A stretch of DNA of 42,131 nucleotides from an uncultured Lachnospiraceae bacterium (GCA_945621435.1 CALZBR010000019.1:1-42131); one strand, 5' to 3'. Counted from the stretch's first letter, positions 1 to 8,234 are shown. Notes: generated by a model not told the origin, from the letters alone. Program-made: numbers and translations.

Positions 1-173
1 GTCTTGTAGATGACCCCGTTCTGGCAAGTTGGGAAATTCGTTTTATTATAGTTAATAATTACCTAGCCTTTTACACTATTGATAAAGAAAAGCAAATGGT
101 AATTGTTATACGATTTCTATATCAGAAAAGCAACTGGAACTCCATTCTTCGTCAAGGTTTCTCCCTTATTTAA
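1..173 (+). CDS. RelE/ParE-family toxin, C-terminal fragment (runs off the left edge)
   Basis: Frame 3 is open from the window edge to the TAA at 171-173 and gives about 56 residues. The pattern is that of the C-terminal half of RelE/ParE toxins: an arginine-led strand (EIRFIIVNNYLAFYTID), a charged turn, a second strand (MVIVIRFLYQ) and the closing segment NWNSILRQ. Toxins of this family are ribosome-dependent mRNases (RelE) or gyrase inhibitors (ParE); which applies cannot be told from this part. The start and any antitoxin lie outside the window. A strong hairpin terminator begins at the stop codon, so this is the last gene of its transcript. The family call is good; toxicity and specificity are inference. 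Confidence 0.7.
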   Translation, partial: LVDDPVLASWEIRFIIVNNYLAFYTIDKEKQMVIVIRFLYQKSNWNSILRQGFSLI

Positions 174-199
174 GGAATCTGTTTCACAGATTCCTTTTT
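172..199 (+). terminator. Rho-independent terminator of the toxin gene
   Basis: An 8-bp perfect stem GGAATCTG/CAGATTCC (174-181 with 187-194) closes a 5-nt loop and is followed by five T. It can be extended by the two A at 172-173 pairing with the T run. It overlaps the toxin stop codon. Confidence 0.85.
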
Positions 200-399
200 C
201 ATGTGTAGATTTATATGCAACAATTCCTGCCACAGCCGCAAGCAGGTGCTATTGCTAATAAGGTGCAAATGAGGATAAAGTATATAGTATATAAAAAGAC
301 TAAAGTTTTTATGTGTGCTACCGATAAAAATATAGAATAGAATTTTTATAAAAGCGAAACGGATTTCGAATTACTTTTCTCAAGGATTGAGATGCTTAT

Positions 400-423
400 G
401 ATATAGTATGGGGTTACTATATC
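400..423. repeat. Perfect 9-bp inverted repeat upstream of the coiled-coil gene
   Basis: GATATAGTA and TACTATATC flank a 6-nt loop. It sits about 100 bp upstream of the start at 523, and a T-rich tract follows on the + strand. Symmetry and position suit a regulator binding site; a weak intrinsic terminator is the alternative. Confidence 0.45.
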
Positions 424-449
424 TTCTTGTTGTTTTCGGCATGTCTTTT

Positions 450-479
450 CTGACAGTATTTCCAAATCCCAAACATATT
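450..479 (+). promoter_or_regulatory. Possible promoter for the gene at 523
   Basis: CTGACA (450-455), an 18-nt spacer and CATATT (474-479). The -35 matches the vegetative consensus at 5 of 6 positions and the -10 at 4 of 6. The implied transcript would start about 25 nt before the GGAGG at 511. Weak evidence. Confidence 0.3.
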
Positions 480-522
480 GTGAAAATATATTAAGGTGCT
501 TGATGTTTCCGGAGGACTGTTT

Positions 523-1479
523 ATGAAGGTTCAAAATAACTCTATTTTTATGGGAGATGATATTCGCAGTGCAAGGCACCGCGAAGGGGATACAACCGGT
601 AACGACCGGAAAAAATCGATTAATGGAAGTGAACTTAAGAACAGATTTGACCCAATTGCAGCTAAGAAAGAAGAAGCCAGAAAGAAGGCTATGAAGATCA
701 TTGGTGATGTTGTTGCGAATGAATTGAAGACGGATGATGATCTTACTGCCAGAAGAGAAAGAATTAAGTCCCTCCGGAAGGATATAGGAGACGCTAACAG
801 AGCTGTCAGAGAAATTGAAGATAGCAGAGCTGCACTTCGAGATACCTATGGCATTGATGAAAACAGTCAGGAAGAACAGGATTTAAGATTACTTGAAAAG
901 GGTGCAAGAGCCAAAATGCCCGGTTCGGGAATAATTATGACCTATGACGAATTAAAAAAGATAAAAGAAATAAAAGCGAAGGGCTTAACTGAATATCAAG
1001 AAAGAACATTGGAAATGTTGGAGCTTGAAACTTCATATGTAACTACGGCATATGAAGCAAAACAGGAAATAATGGTAGAAAACCGGATTATCAGTGCAAC
1101 TGAGCTTGAAAGACTTAAAAACCATCCAATGATTGATGCACAAAAACAGGCAGATGCCGTGATGGAGGAAGCTTCCAAGGAAATAATGGGTATGCTCATT
1201 GATGAAGCCAAAGATCATATCGATGAAGAGGCTGAAAGGGAGAAAGAAGAGACCCTGGCTGAGAAGGAGAAGGAAGAAGAACTTCAGGAACGGATTGATG
1301 CAGTCAAGGACAAGAAGGAAAATGAGGAGCTTACAGAAGACATCCTTGATGGAGTTGCAGAGGCTGCATCCACTGCGGCAGATGTGAATACGGCACAACA
1401 GGAAGTGAAGGATATGATGAACATAATGAAGCTTATCGAAGATGATATTAAGGGAGCTGTAGTTGATAAAGCATTGTAG
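523..1479 (+). CDS. E/K-rich helical protein of unknown function
   Basis: This 318-residue soluble protein belongs to no family I recognise. The start is the ATG at 523 because a perfect GGAGG (511-515) lies 7 nt upstream; a GTG at 496 in the same frame has no such site. The N-terminal 45 residues look disordered. From about residue 50 it is nearly all charged helix, with a short Gly/Pro break near residue 135 (MPGSG) and an extremely E/K-rich coiled-coil-like stretch at about 225-275. There is no signal peptide, membrane segment or cysteine motif. It stands alone after the AT-rich region and converges on the ABC-F gene. Nothing in the sequence assigns a role. Confidence 0.8.
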   Translation: MKVQNNSIFMGDDIRSARHREGDTTGNDRKKSINGSELKNRFDPIAAKKEEARKKAMKIIGDVVANELKTDDDLTARRERIKSLRKDIGDANRAVREIEDSRAALRDTYGIDENSQEEQDLRLLEKGARAKMPGSGIIMTYDELKKIKEIKAKGLTEYQERTLEMLELETSYVTTAYEAKQEIMVENRIISATELERLKNHPMIDAQKQADAVMEEASKEIMGMLIDEAKDHIDEEAEREKEETLAEKEKEEELQERIDAVKDKKENEELTEDILDGVAEAASTAADVNTAQQEVKDMMNIMKLIEDDIKGAVVDKAL

Positions 1480-1500
1480 AAAACGTGTGCTAAATATTGT

Positions 1501-1539
1501 AAACAGAGGGTGCCCGGTATATCCGGGCACCCTCTGTTT
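1501..1539. terminator. Bidirectional terminator between converging genes
   Basis: A 17-bp perfect stem with a 5-nt loop (1501-1517 with 1523-1539). Its GC core is flanked by AAA on the left and TTT on the right, so it can end transcripts from both sides. It lies between the gene ending at 1479 (+) and the ABC-F gene ending at 1538 (-). Confidence 0.9.
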
Positions 1540-3094
1540 ATACAATCCTGGTAGTCCATTGGGAGAGATCCCATACATCGGTTGCCAGACCTTCGTAAAA
1601 CTCCGGCTCATGACATACCATCAGGATGCTTCCCCTGTATTCCTTCAGGGCACGTTTGAGTTCCTCCTTGGCATCTATATCCAGATGGTTGGTGGGCTCG
1701 TCCAGAATCAGTACGTTGGTGTCCCGGTTGATCAGTTTACAGAGACGCACCTTCGCCTGTTCGCCACCGCTTAAGACACGCACCTTGCTCTCGATATGCT
1801 TGGTTGTAAGACCGCATTTGGCAAGGGCGGAGCGTACCTCGTACTGGGAGAATCCGGGGAAGGTCTGCCAGATTTCTTCGATGCAGCTGTTGTCCTTGTC
1901 ACCTGTCATTTCCTGTTCGAAATATCCCAGCTCCAGATAATCGCCCTGTTCCACAGCGCCGGATACAGGCTTGATGTATCCCAGAAGGCTCTTGAGAAGT
2001 GTAGTCTTACCGATACCGTTGGCACCGATTAGGGCAATCTTCTGATTGCGTTCCATGGTCAGGTTCAGCGGTCTGGAAAGGGGCTCGTCATAGCCGATTA
2101 CCAGATCCCTGGTCTCAAAAATGATACGACCGGGAGTGCGTGCCTCACGGAAATTGAATTCGGGCTTGGGCTTTTCGGAAGCGAGCTCGATGACATCCAT
2201 TTTGTCCAGCTTTTTCTGGCGTGACATGGCCATGTTTCGGGTAGAAACACGAGCCTTGTTGCGGGCAACGAAGTCCTTCAGGTCGGCGATTTCCTTCTGC
2301 TGCTTATTGTAGGCGGCTTCCAGTTGAGATTTTTTCATGGCATAGACTTCCCGGAACTTGTCGTAATCGCCCACATAGCGGTTCAACTCCTGATTGTCCA
2401 TGTGATAAATCAGGTTGATGACACTGTTGAGAAAAGGGATATCATGGCTGATCAGAAGGAAGGCATTTTCATAATCATTCAGGTAACGCTTCAACCATTC
2501 AATGTGTTCCGCATCCAAATAGTTGGTGGGCTCATCCAGAAGCAGGATGTCAGGCTTTTCCAGTAAAAGTTTACCCAGAAGCACCTTGGTGCGTTGCCCG
2601 CCGGAGAGCTCCGTGACATCTTTTTCCAGGCCGATCTCGGTCAGACCCAGGGCGTTAGCTACTTCGTCCACCTTGGCGTCTATCATATAGAAGTCATGCA
2701 TGGTGAGAAGATCCTGAATAGTGCCCAGCTCTTCCATGTATTGTTCCAGTTCTTCGGGGCTTGCATCCCCCATCTTTTCACAGATCTCGTTCATGCGTTC
2801 TTCCATCTGGAACAGGAAATCAAAGGCAGAGGCCAGTACATCGCGGATAGTCATGCCTGCATTGAGAACAGTATGCTGGTCCAAATAGCCCACACGGACA
2901 TTCTTTGCCCATTCTATTTTGCCTTCATCGGGCTGAAGCTTTCCGGTTATGATATTCATAAAGGTTGATTTCCCTTCGCCATTGGCGCCGATAAGGCCGA
3001 TGTGTTCTCCGGGCAGTAGGCGGAAGGACACATCATTAAAGATTGCACGGTCTCCAAAACCGTGAGTCAGATGTTCAACATTCAGTATACTCAT
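1538..3094 (-). CDS. ABC-F family ATPase (ribosome-associated)
   Basis: A 518-residue cytosolic protein with two ABC ATPase domains and no membrane segment, the ABC-F layout. Members bind the ribosomal E site and act in translation or antibiotic protection. Domain 1 has Walker A GANGEGKST (36-44), LSGGQ (163-167) and Walker B/D-loop LLLDEPTNYLD (184-194). Domain 2 has GANGIGKTT (357-365), LSGGE (441-445) and LILDEPTNHLD (462-472). A basic helical linker at about 240-300 is the P-site tRNA-interaction motif region. The start has GGAGG 6 nt upstream. It appears to be a single-gene unit. Length and order suit the YbiT/Uup-like branch, but the sub-branch, and any link to resistance, cannot be settled by eye. 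Confidence 0.92.
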   Translation of the reverse strand: MSILNVEHLTHGFGDRAIFNDVSFRLLPGEHIGLIGANGEGKSTFMNIITGKLQPDEGKIEWAKNVRVGYLDQHTVLNAGMTIRDVLASAFDFLFQMEERMNEICEKMGDASPEELEQYMEELGTIQDLLTMHDFYMIDAKVDEVANALGLTEIGLEKDVTELSGGQRTKVLLGKLLLEKPDILLLDEPTNYLDAEHIEWLKRYLNDYENAFLLISHDIPFLNSVINLIYHMDNQELNRYVGDYDKFREVYAMKKSQLEAAYNKQQKEIADLKDFVARNKARVSTRNMAMSRQKKLDKMDVIELASEKPKPEFNFREARTPGRIIFETRDLVIGYDEPLSRPLNLTMERNQKIALIGANGIGKTTLLKSLLGYIKPVSGAVEQGDYLELGYFEQEMTGDKDNSCIEEIWQTFPGFSQYEVRSALAKCGLTTKHIESKVRVLSGGEQAKVRLCKLINRDTNVLILDEPTNHLDIDAKEELKRALKEYRGSILMVCHEPEFYEGLATDVWDLSQWTTRIV

Positions 3095-3282
3095 AAATTC
3101 CTCCGTATAAAGTCAATGTCCTTATTCTACACTATTTCTATGATTTTGGCTATAGCTGAAAAAGATTCCGAAAAGAACATGAGAGCCGAAAATGCTTGAA
3201 TATCCAGAAAAAAGTGGTAACATATATTATATGCTGTTTGCATTTTGCGGGTGGAAATCTGAGCTGCCCGGAAGGAGAAGGT

Positions 3283-3948
3283 ATGGCTTCCAAGAAATTC
3301 TATGCCGTAAAAAAAGGGAAGGTAACAGGGCTTTTTCGAACCTGGGATGAGTGTAAGGCTTCGGTAGACGGATACCCCGGTGCTGAGTACAAAGGATTTA
3401 CATCGGAACAGGAAGCGAGAGAATATCTGGGAATGGAGAGTCGGAAGGAAGACAGGGAAGACCTGCCGCGCCCCGGCTGTTTGCTTGCTTATGTGGATGG
3501 AAGCTATGAGCATTCCCTGAAAAAATATGCCTTTGGGTGCGTGTTTATCCTGCCGAATGGTAAGATTTACACTCAGTACGGTAATGGGGATAATGAGAAG
3601 TATCTTCAGCACCGAAACGTGATGGGAGAGATGCTGGGGGCTCTCTATGCAACTAAAGCCGCCATGTTAAACGGTTACAGAGAAATAGAAATCAGATATG
3701 ATTATCAGGGAATCGAGAAGTGGGCGACGGGAGAATGGCGTGCCAGGAATGATGAGACCATCACCTATGCCGGGACCATGCGGGAGTGGGGCAGGATGCT
3801 GAAGATCACCTTTACGAAGGTAGCCGCCCACACGAATGTGAAATATAACGAGCTTGCAGACCAGACTGCCAAGAGGGGGCTGACGGAGGGGAATGGTATT
3901 CCCAAAGTATGCAAGCTGGAAGAAATGGAAGAATATGTTGGTGAATAA
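3283..3948 (+). CDS. rnhA: Ribonuclease H with N-terminal viroplasmin-type hybrid-binding domain
   Basis: Cleaves RNA in RNA-DNA hybrids (R-loops, Okazaki primers). The 221-residue product has a short N-terminal hybrid-binding domain (residues 1-50: FYAVKKGKVTGLF, then GFTSEQEAREYLG), as in RNase HI of many Firmicutes. The RNase H fold follows from about 66, with the acidic catalytic set D72 (VDGS), E116 (GEM), D140 (YDY) and D193 (ADQ) plus H183 in the loop before the last acid. The ATG at 3283 was chosen over the upstream in-frame ATG at 3196 because AAGGAG (3272-3277) precedes it and the domain starts exactly there. It is divergent from the ABC-F gene and 19 bp ahead of the pseudouridine synthase gene. 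Confidence 0.9.
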   Translation: MASKKFYAVKKGKVTGLFRTWDECKASVDGYPGAEYKGFTSEQEAREYLGMESRKEDREDLPRPGCLLAYVDGSYEHSLKKYAFGCVFILPNGKIYTQYGNGDNEKYLQHRNVMGEMLGALYATKAAMLNGYREIEIRYDYQGIEKWATGEWRARNDETITYAGTMREWGRMLKITFTKVAAHTNVKYNELADQTAKRGLTEGNGIPKVCKLEEMEEYVGE

Positions 3949-3967
3949 TCATTGGGAGTGATGTTAG

Positions 3968-4714
3968 ATGAAGAATACTATGTCAGCGGAAACAGGTTCC
4001 ATGAGAATCAATAAATTTCTGGCACATGCAGGTGTTTGCTCCAGAAGAGATGCAGATAAGCTGATTGATGAGGGTAAAGTACTGGTAAATGGTGAGATCC
4101 CTACTCCGGGACAGCAGATTGGTCCCCGTGATAAAATCATGGTAAACGGAAGACGTATTCAGATGGAGGAGCAGAAGGTGGTGCTGGCTTTTTATAAGCC
4201 TGTGGGAGTGACCTGTACAGAGAAGGATGAACATGCAGAGAAGACTATCATGGACTGTATTCAGTATCCCATCAGAGTGACTTATGCAGGCAGACTGGAT
4301 AAGGATTCCGAAGGGCTGATGCTGTTGACTAATGACGGTGATCTGATTCAGGGTATGATGAAGGGAGCCAATGGACATGAGAAAGAATACGTTGTCAGAA
4401 CAGATAAGAAGATTACTCCTGAGTTCCTGCAAAAAATGGCAAAAGGCGTGTATCTGAAGGATTTAAAGGTTAAGACCAGGGAGTGTCGGCTGGAGAAAAT
4501 CGGGGATGACACCTTTAAAATCGTCCTGACACAGGGGTTGAACAGACAGATTCGTAGAATGTGCCAGACCTTTGGCTTTTACGTGAAGTCCATCAAGAGA
4601 ATACGGGTGATGCATGTGACCCTGGGCAGCTTAAAGCCCGGGGAATATAGGGAACTGGTACCGGAGGAGGTACAGAAGCTGTACAAAGCCTGTGGGATTG
4701 TCAGAGAGAAATGA
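3968..4714 (+). CDS. rluF: Pseudouridine synthase, RluF-like (23S rRNA)
   Basis: Converts a uridine in rRNA to pseudouridine. The 248-residue protein has an N-terminal S4 RNA-binding domain (about 13-60, RINKFLAHAGVCSRRDAD) and an RsuA/RluB/RluF catalytic domain with the nucleophile D111 in GRLDKDSEGL. The segment GLNRQIRRMCQTFGFYVK and the HEKEYVV strand resemble E. coli RluF, which modifies U2604, more than RluB or RsuA. GGGAG at 3954-3958 lies 9 nt before the ATG. An in-frame ATG at 4001, just before the S4 domain, is possible but has no ribosome binding site. The gene sits 19 bp after rnhA and 45 bp before ligA, so the three probably form one transcript. Target-site assignment is inference. 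Confidence 0.88.
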   Translation: MKNTMSAETGSMRINKFLAHAGVCSRRDADKLIDEGKVLVNGEIPTPGQQIGPRDKIMVNGRRIQMEEQKVVLAFYKPVGVTCTEKDEHAEKTIMDCIQYPIRVTYAGRLDKDSEGLMLLTNDGDLIQGMMKGANGHEKEYVVRTDKKITPEFLQKMAKGVYLKDLKVKTRECRLEKIGDDTFKIVLTQGLNRQIRRMCQTFGFYVKSIKRIRVMHVTLGSLKPGEYRELVPEEVQKLYKACGIVREK

Positions 4715-4759
4715 CGAAGGCATCAAGTAACAGAAATCAAAAAAAGGCGGAGCAGAACT

Positions 4760-6805
4760 ATGCAGTCTGAAAAGGTTAAGAGAATTCAATATCTTGTGGA
4801 GACCCTGAACAGAGCGTCCAAAGCGTATTATGCCGAGGATAGGGAGATTATGAGCAACAGGGAGTATGATGCTCTCTATGATGAACTGCAACTGCTGGAG
4901 GAGGAGACAGGAATCGTTCTGGCAAACAGTCCTACGGTAAATGTAGGATATGAAGCGGTGGAGGAGCTTCCCAAGGAGAAGCATGAAACCCCCATGTTGT
5001 CTCTGGGCAAGACAAAGAGCAGGGAAGAACTCAGAAGCTGGCTCCAGGGGAAACCTGCGGTTTTGAGCTGGAAGCTGGATGGACTGACGGTGGTGCTTAC
5101 CTACGACGGCGGAAGGCTTGTAAAGGCTGTTACCCGTGGTAACGGGGAGATAGGAGAGGTAATCACCAACAATGCCAAGACTTTCAAGAATATTCCGTTG
5201 ACAATTCCCTTTGAGGGAGAACTGGTACTTCGCGGCGAAGCGGTGATTACCTACTCTGATTTTGAAAAAATGAATGCGCAGATTCCGGATACGGAAGCCA
5301 AATACAAGAATCCGAGAAATCTTTGCAGCGGTTCTGTGCGTCAGCTAAACAATGAGATTACGGCCAGGAGAAATGTCAGATTCTATGCTTTTGACCTGGT
5401 GAGCGTCAGGAGAGCAGAGATTGTTAATACCGAGGGAAGCATTAACGATAGCCGTGAGCAGGGCGAGTCAATGGAGCAGCTGAAATACGAAGCAATTGCC
5501 CGTTCCAAGGATGCTCAGTTTGTGTTTCTGCAGGAGCAGGGTTTTGAAGTGGTAGAACATTATACTGTCACGGAAGAGAATATTTTAGAGACAATAGAGT
5601 TATTTGAGAAGAAAATAGAAGCTTATGATGTTCCTTCCGACGGGCTGGTGCTGAGCTACGAGGATATTGCGTACGGACGATCCCTGGGAAGAACAGCGAA
5701 GTTCCCCAGACATTCCATTGCCTTCAAATGGGCAGATGAACTGCAGGAGACTACGCTGAAGGAGATTGAGTGGAGTGCCAGCCGTACGGGGTTGATTAAT
5801 CCCGTGGCAATTTTTGAGCCGGTGGAGCTGGAGGGCACTACCGTGAGCCGCGCTTCGGTTCATAATATCAGTATTTTGCGTGGGTTACACCTGGGTATCG
5901 GGGACAGAATCACGGTATACAAGGCCAACATGATCATTCCGCAGATTGAGAAGAATCTGACCTGCAGCGATACCGTGGAGATTCCCAAGGTATGTCCTGT
6001 CTGCGGCGGTGCGACGGAGATTCGCCAGGTAAACGAGGTACAGTCTCTTTATTGTACCAATGAGAAGTGTCCGGCCAAGAGTATCAAGGCTTTTACTCTG
6101 TTTGTCAGCAGGGATGCCATGAATATTGACGGCTTATCCGAGGCAACTTTGGAAAAGTTTATTGACATGGGACTGATTCATGAATATGCTGATTTATATC
6201 ACATGGACCGTCACAGGGATGTGATTGTGAACATGGAGGGCTTTGGAGAGAAATCCTACGCCAATCTCATGGAGAGTATCAATGCTTCCCGTAATACCAC
6301 ACTGCACAGGGTAATCTACGGCTTGGGAATTGCCAATATCGGTCTGGCCAATGCCAAGATGCTGTGTCGTTATTTTGACTATGACCTGGCGAAAATGCAG
6401 GCGGCGGATGTGGAGACACTAAGTGCCATTGAAGGTGTGGGTGAGGTGATTGCCACAGCCTTTGCTGACTACATGCGGGATGAGGACAACCTCCGGAAGA
6501 TTCAGAACCTCATGGCAGAGCTGCATGTGGAGGTGCCGGTGGTGGATGAAGCAAGTCAAAATATGACAGGTCTGAGCTTTGTAATCACCGGGAGCCTGAA
6601 TCATTTTGAGAACCGAAATGAATTGAAGGACTTGATTGAAGCGAGGGGCGGCAAGGTGACGGGAAGTGTCACCGGCAAGACCACAGCATTGATTAATAAT
6701 GATGTTGCCTCCACTTCCTCCAAAAACAAAAAGGCCAAGGAGCTGGGAATCCCCATTATGGCGGAGGAAGATTTCCTGAAGGAATATGGAATAGAAGTGG
6801 TTTAA
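4760..6805 (+). CDS. ligA: NAD-dependent DNA ligase, divergent LigA
   Basis: Seals nicks in DNA using NAD+. The 681 residues carry the full LigA order: Ia domain (1-65), adenylation domain with nucleophile K105 (WKLDG), OB fold (about 315-405), zinc finger C412, C415, C432, C437, helix-hairpin-helix repeats (about 440-590) and BRCT (about 601-681). Conserved pieces include NPRNLCSGSVRQLN, LRGE and AFKW (K323). Several residues known to matter in E. coli LigA are changed: the HxxY-region His is Tyr (AYY, 22-24), its Asp is Asn (SNREYD), the Glu two before the nucleophile is Ser103, and the motif IV lysine is Ser299 (DGLVLS). An insert of about 25 residues (221-248) lies before motif IV. It is either the main ligase of a divergent clade or a second paralogue. 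GGCGGAG precedes the ATG. Confidence 0.92.
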   Translation: MQSEKVKRIQYLVETLNRASKAYYAEDREIMSNREYDALYDELQLLEEETGIVLANSPTVNVGYEAVEELPKEKHETPMLSLGKTKSREELRSWLQGKPAVLSWKLDGLTVVLTYDGGRLVKAVTRGNGEIGEVITNNAKTFKNIPLTIPFEGELVLRGEAVITYSDFEKMNAQIPDTEAKYKNPRNLCSGSVRQLNNEITARRNVRFYAFDLVSVRRAEIVNTEGSINDSREQGESMEQLKYEAIARSKDAQFVFLQEQGFEVVEHYTVTEENILETIELFEKKIEAYDVPSDGLVLSYEDIAYGRSLGRTAKFPRHSIAFKWADELQETTLKEIEWSASRTGLINPVAIFEPVELEGTTVSRASVHNISILRGLHLGIGDRITVYKANMIIPQIEKNLTCSDTVEIPKVCPVCGGATEIRQVNEVQSLYCTNEKCPAKSIKAFTLFVSRDAMNIDGLSEATLEKFIDMGLIHEYADLYHMDRHRDVIVNMEGFGEKSYANLMESINASRNTTLHRVIYGLGIANIGLANAKMLCRYFDYDLAKMQAADVETLSAIEGVGEVIATAFADYMRDEDNLRKIQNLMAELHVEVPVVDEASQNMTGLSFVITGSLNHFENRNELKDLIEARGGKVTGSVTGKTTALINNDVASTSSKNKKAKELGIPIMAEEDFLKEYGIEVV

Positions 6806-6829
6806 AGATATCATGCCCTTGCTGACATT

Positions 6830-6862
6830 GAAATGAGAAAGAAATGAAAAAGAAATGAATGA
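6830..6862 (+). repeat. Three tandem 11-nt repeats
   Basis: GAAATGAGAAA, GAAATGAAAAA and GAAATGAATGA start at 6830, 6841 and 6852, exactly 11 nt apart, just after the ligA stop codon. Spacing of about one helical turn could phase a protein or a bend, or the repeats may have no role. Confidence 0.6.
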
Positions 6863-6920
6863 ACCGTCAGGCAGGAGGAAAACTTGAAATATAATAAATG
6901 CCGGGAGAGAGGAATTTGAT

Positions 6921-7829
6921 ATGCCTATTAGAACACAGAGTGATTTGCCTGCAAAGGAAATACTGGAAAATGAAAATATATTTGTGATGGATGAATTCCG
7001 TGCCATGCACCAGGATATTCGTCCCCTGCAGGTATTGATCTTAAATAACATGCCCATTAAGCAGGACACGGAATTGCAGCTTCTGCGTGCTTTGTCAAAC
7101 ACCCCACTTCAGGTGGATGTTACCTTTATGAATGTGCAGAGTCATGTATCTTTGAACACACCTGCCAGCCATTTAAATAAATTCTACACCTCATTGGATG
7201 AAATCAGGGACAGAAAGTTCGATGGTATGATTATCACGGGAGCACCGGTGGAGGATATCTCCTTCGAGGAGGTGGACTATTGGGAGGAAACCTGTGAAAT
7301 CTTTGACTGGGCGGAGACCCATGTGACCTCCGTGCTTCATATCTGCTGGGCGGCCCAGGCAGGTCTGTACTATTACTACGGAATCAATAAAAAGCAGCTG
7401 CCTCAGAAGCTGTTCGGGATTTATGAACACAAGGTGTCCAACAGAAAGATACCGCTTGTGAGAGGCTTTGATGATATTTTCCTGGCTCCTCACAGCAGGC
7501 ATACGGAGACTCCTGCGGAGGCAATTCACGCCTGCAAGGAATTGACCGTACTGGCAGAATCTCCGGTGGCGGGGGTATTTTTGGCAATTGCAGAGGGCGG
7601 AAAGAAGATCTTTGTGACGGGGCATCCCGAGTATGACAGATACACCCTGGACCATGAATATCACAGGGACCTGAACAAGGGTCTGCCCATACAGATACCT
7701 TACAACTATTATCCGGAGAATGATCCGGAGAAGAAGCCACTGCTTCAGTGGCGGGCTCACAGCAATAACCTGTACAGCAACTGGCTGAATTACTATGTTT
7801 ATCAGGTAACACCGTACGAGCTTGGGTAA
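6921..7829 (+). CDS. metA: Homoserine O-acyltransferase (predicted acetyl-CoA type)
   Basis: First committed step of methionine synthesis: acylation of the hydroxyl group of L-homoserine. The 302-residue protein is of usual MetA length and collinear with the family. It has the nucleophile C142 in HICWAAQ and the partners H235 and E237 in VTGHPEYD. Position 111, known to choose the acyl donor in this family, is Glu (GAPVE), which in the Bacillus cereus enzyme goes with acetyl-CoA; Gly goes with succinyl-CoA. Acetyl-CoA use is therefore predicted although the fold is that of the succinyltransferases. GGAGAGAGG lies just upstream. The gene is 115 bp after ligA and no SAM riboswitch is visible, so transcription from the upstream genes or an unseen promoter is likely. 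Confidence 0.93.
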   Translation: MPIRTQSDLPAKEILENENIFVMDEFRAMHQDIRPLQVLILNNMPIKQDTELQLLRALSNTPLQVDVTFMNVQSHVSLNTPASHLNKFYTSLDEIRDRKFDGMIITGAPVEDISFEEVDYWEETCEIFDWAETHVTSVLHICWAAQAGLYYYYGINKKQLPQKLFGIYEHKVSNRKIPLVRGFDDIFLAPHSRHTETPAEAIHACKELTVLAESPVAGVFLAIAEGGKKIFVTGHPEYDRYTLDHEYHRDLNKGLPIQIPYNYYPENDPEKKPLLQWRAHSNNLYSNWLNYYVYQVTPYELG

Positions 7830-7870
7830 AGCCGGTAACGGACAGAGAAATATTGATAAACAGGAATATT

Positions 7871-7898
7871 TTGCCACCTTTGTCCATATACTTAGAAT
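7871..7898 (+). promoter_or_regulatory. Predicted vegetative promoter for the small coiled-coil gene
   Basis: TTGCCA (7871-7876), a 16-nt spacer and TAGAAT (7893-7898); each box matches the consensus at 5 of 6 positions. The implied 5' leader is about 60 nt. Confidence 0.5.
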
Positions 7899-7963
7899 AA
7901 GGCACGTCAGATCAAGGTGCGGAAAGCGCTTGAATCGGCGTAGCAGATTTTGGAGGTATTGAC

Positions 7964-8203
7964 ATGGCAAGAGGTCAGAGAAAGACACTGGAAGAGAAAA
8001 TTGCGGCAAAGCAGGAGCTGATAGATGCGTTGGAAGTACGCATGGAGTCCGAGAAGAGAGAACTTGAGGAACTCTTTGAAGAGAAGAGACGCAGAGAACT
8101 GGAAACCGTCAGCGAACTGATTGCAGATACGGGGCTTGCGCCGGAAGAGGTGGTTGCCGTACTTCAGCAGTATGTTTCTGATAAAACACAGGCGGCATCA
8201 TAA
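7964..8203 (+). CDS. Small coiled-coil protein of unknown function
   Basis: This 79-residue protein begins with a basic tip (MARGQRKTLEEK), continues as one long charged helix with heptad-like spacing to about residue 55, and ends in a second short helix (LAPEEVVAVLQQYV). GGAGG at 7951-7955 lies 8 nt before the ATG, and it has its own predicted promoter and terminator, so it is very probably expressed. A basic head plus a coiled coil recalls small nucleic-acid-binding oligomers, but there is no recognised DNA-binding motif and no function is claimed. Confidence 0.8.
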   Translation: MARGQRKTLEEKIAAKQELIDALEVRMESEKRELEELFEEKRRRELETVSELIADTGLAPEEVVAVLQQYVSDKTQAAS

Positions 8204-8234
8204 AAGGTACGGATTAGAAAAAAAGAAAACAAAG

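Larger units (their letters stand above)
200..522. other. AT-rich intergenic region with several inverted repeats
   Basis: No convincing gene is seen here. The stretch is more AT-rich than its surroundings and holds three short inverted repeats: 291-300 with 305-312 (A-run against T-run), 324-331 with 342-349 (ATAAAAAT/ATTTTTAT, perfect), and 400-408 with 415-423 (GATATAGTA/TACTATATC, perfect 9 bp, loop TGGGGT). The last is followed by a T-rich stretch and could be a weak terminator or an operator ahead of the gene at 523. Confidence 0.5.

Noticed and set aside
6830..6862. CRISPR-like or iteron array
   Set aside because: Only three 11-nt AT-rich tandem copies without spacers and no cas or rep gene nearby.
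6806..6920. SAM riboswitch before metA
   Set aside because: 115 bp with no S-box core helices and no terminator hairpin; only a short leader frame and an 11-nt repeat are visible.
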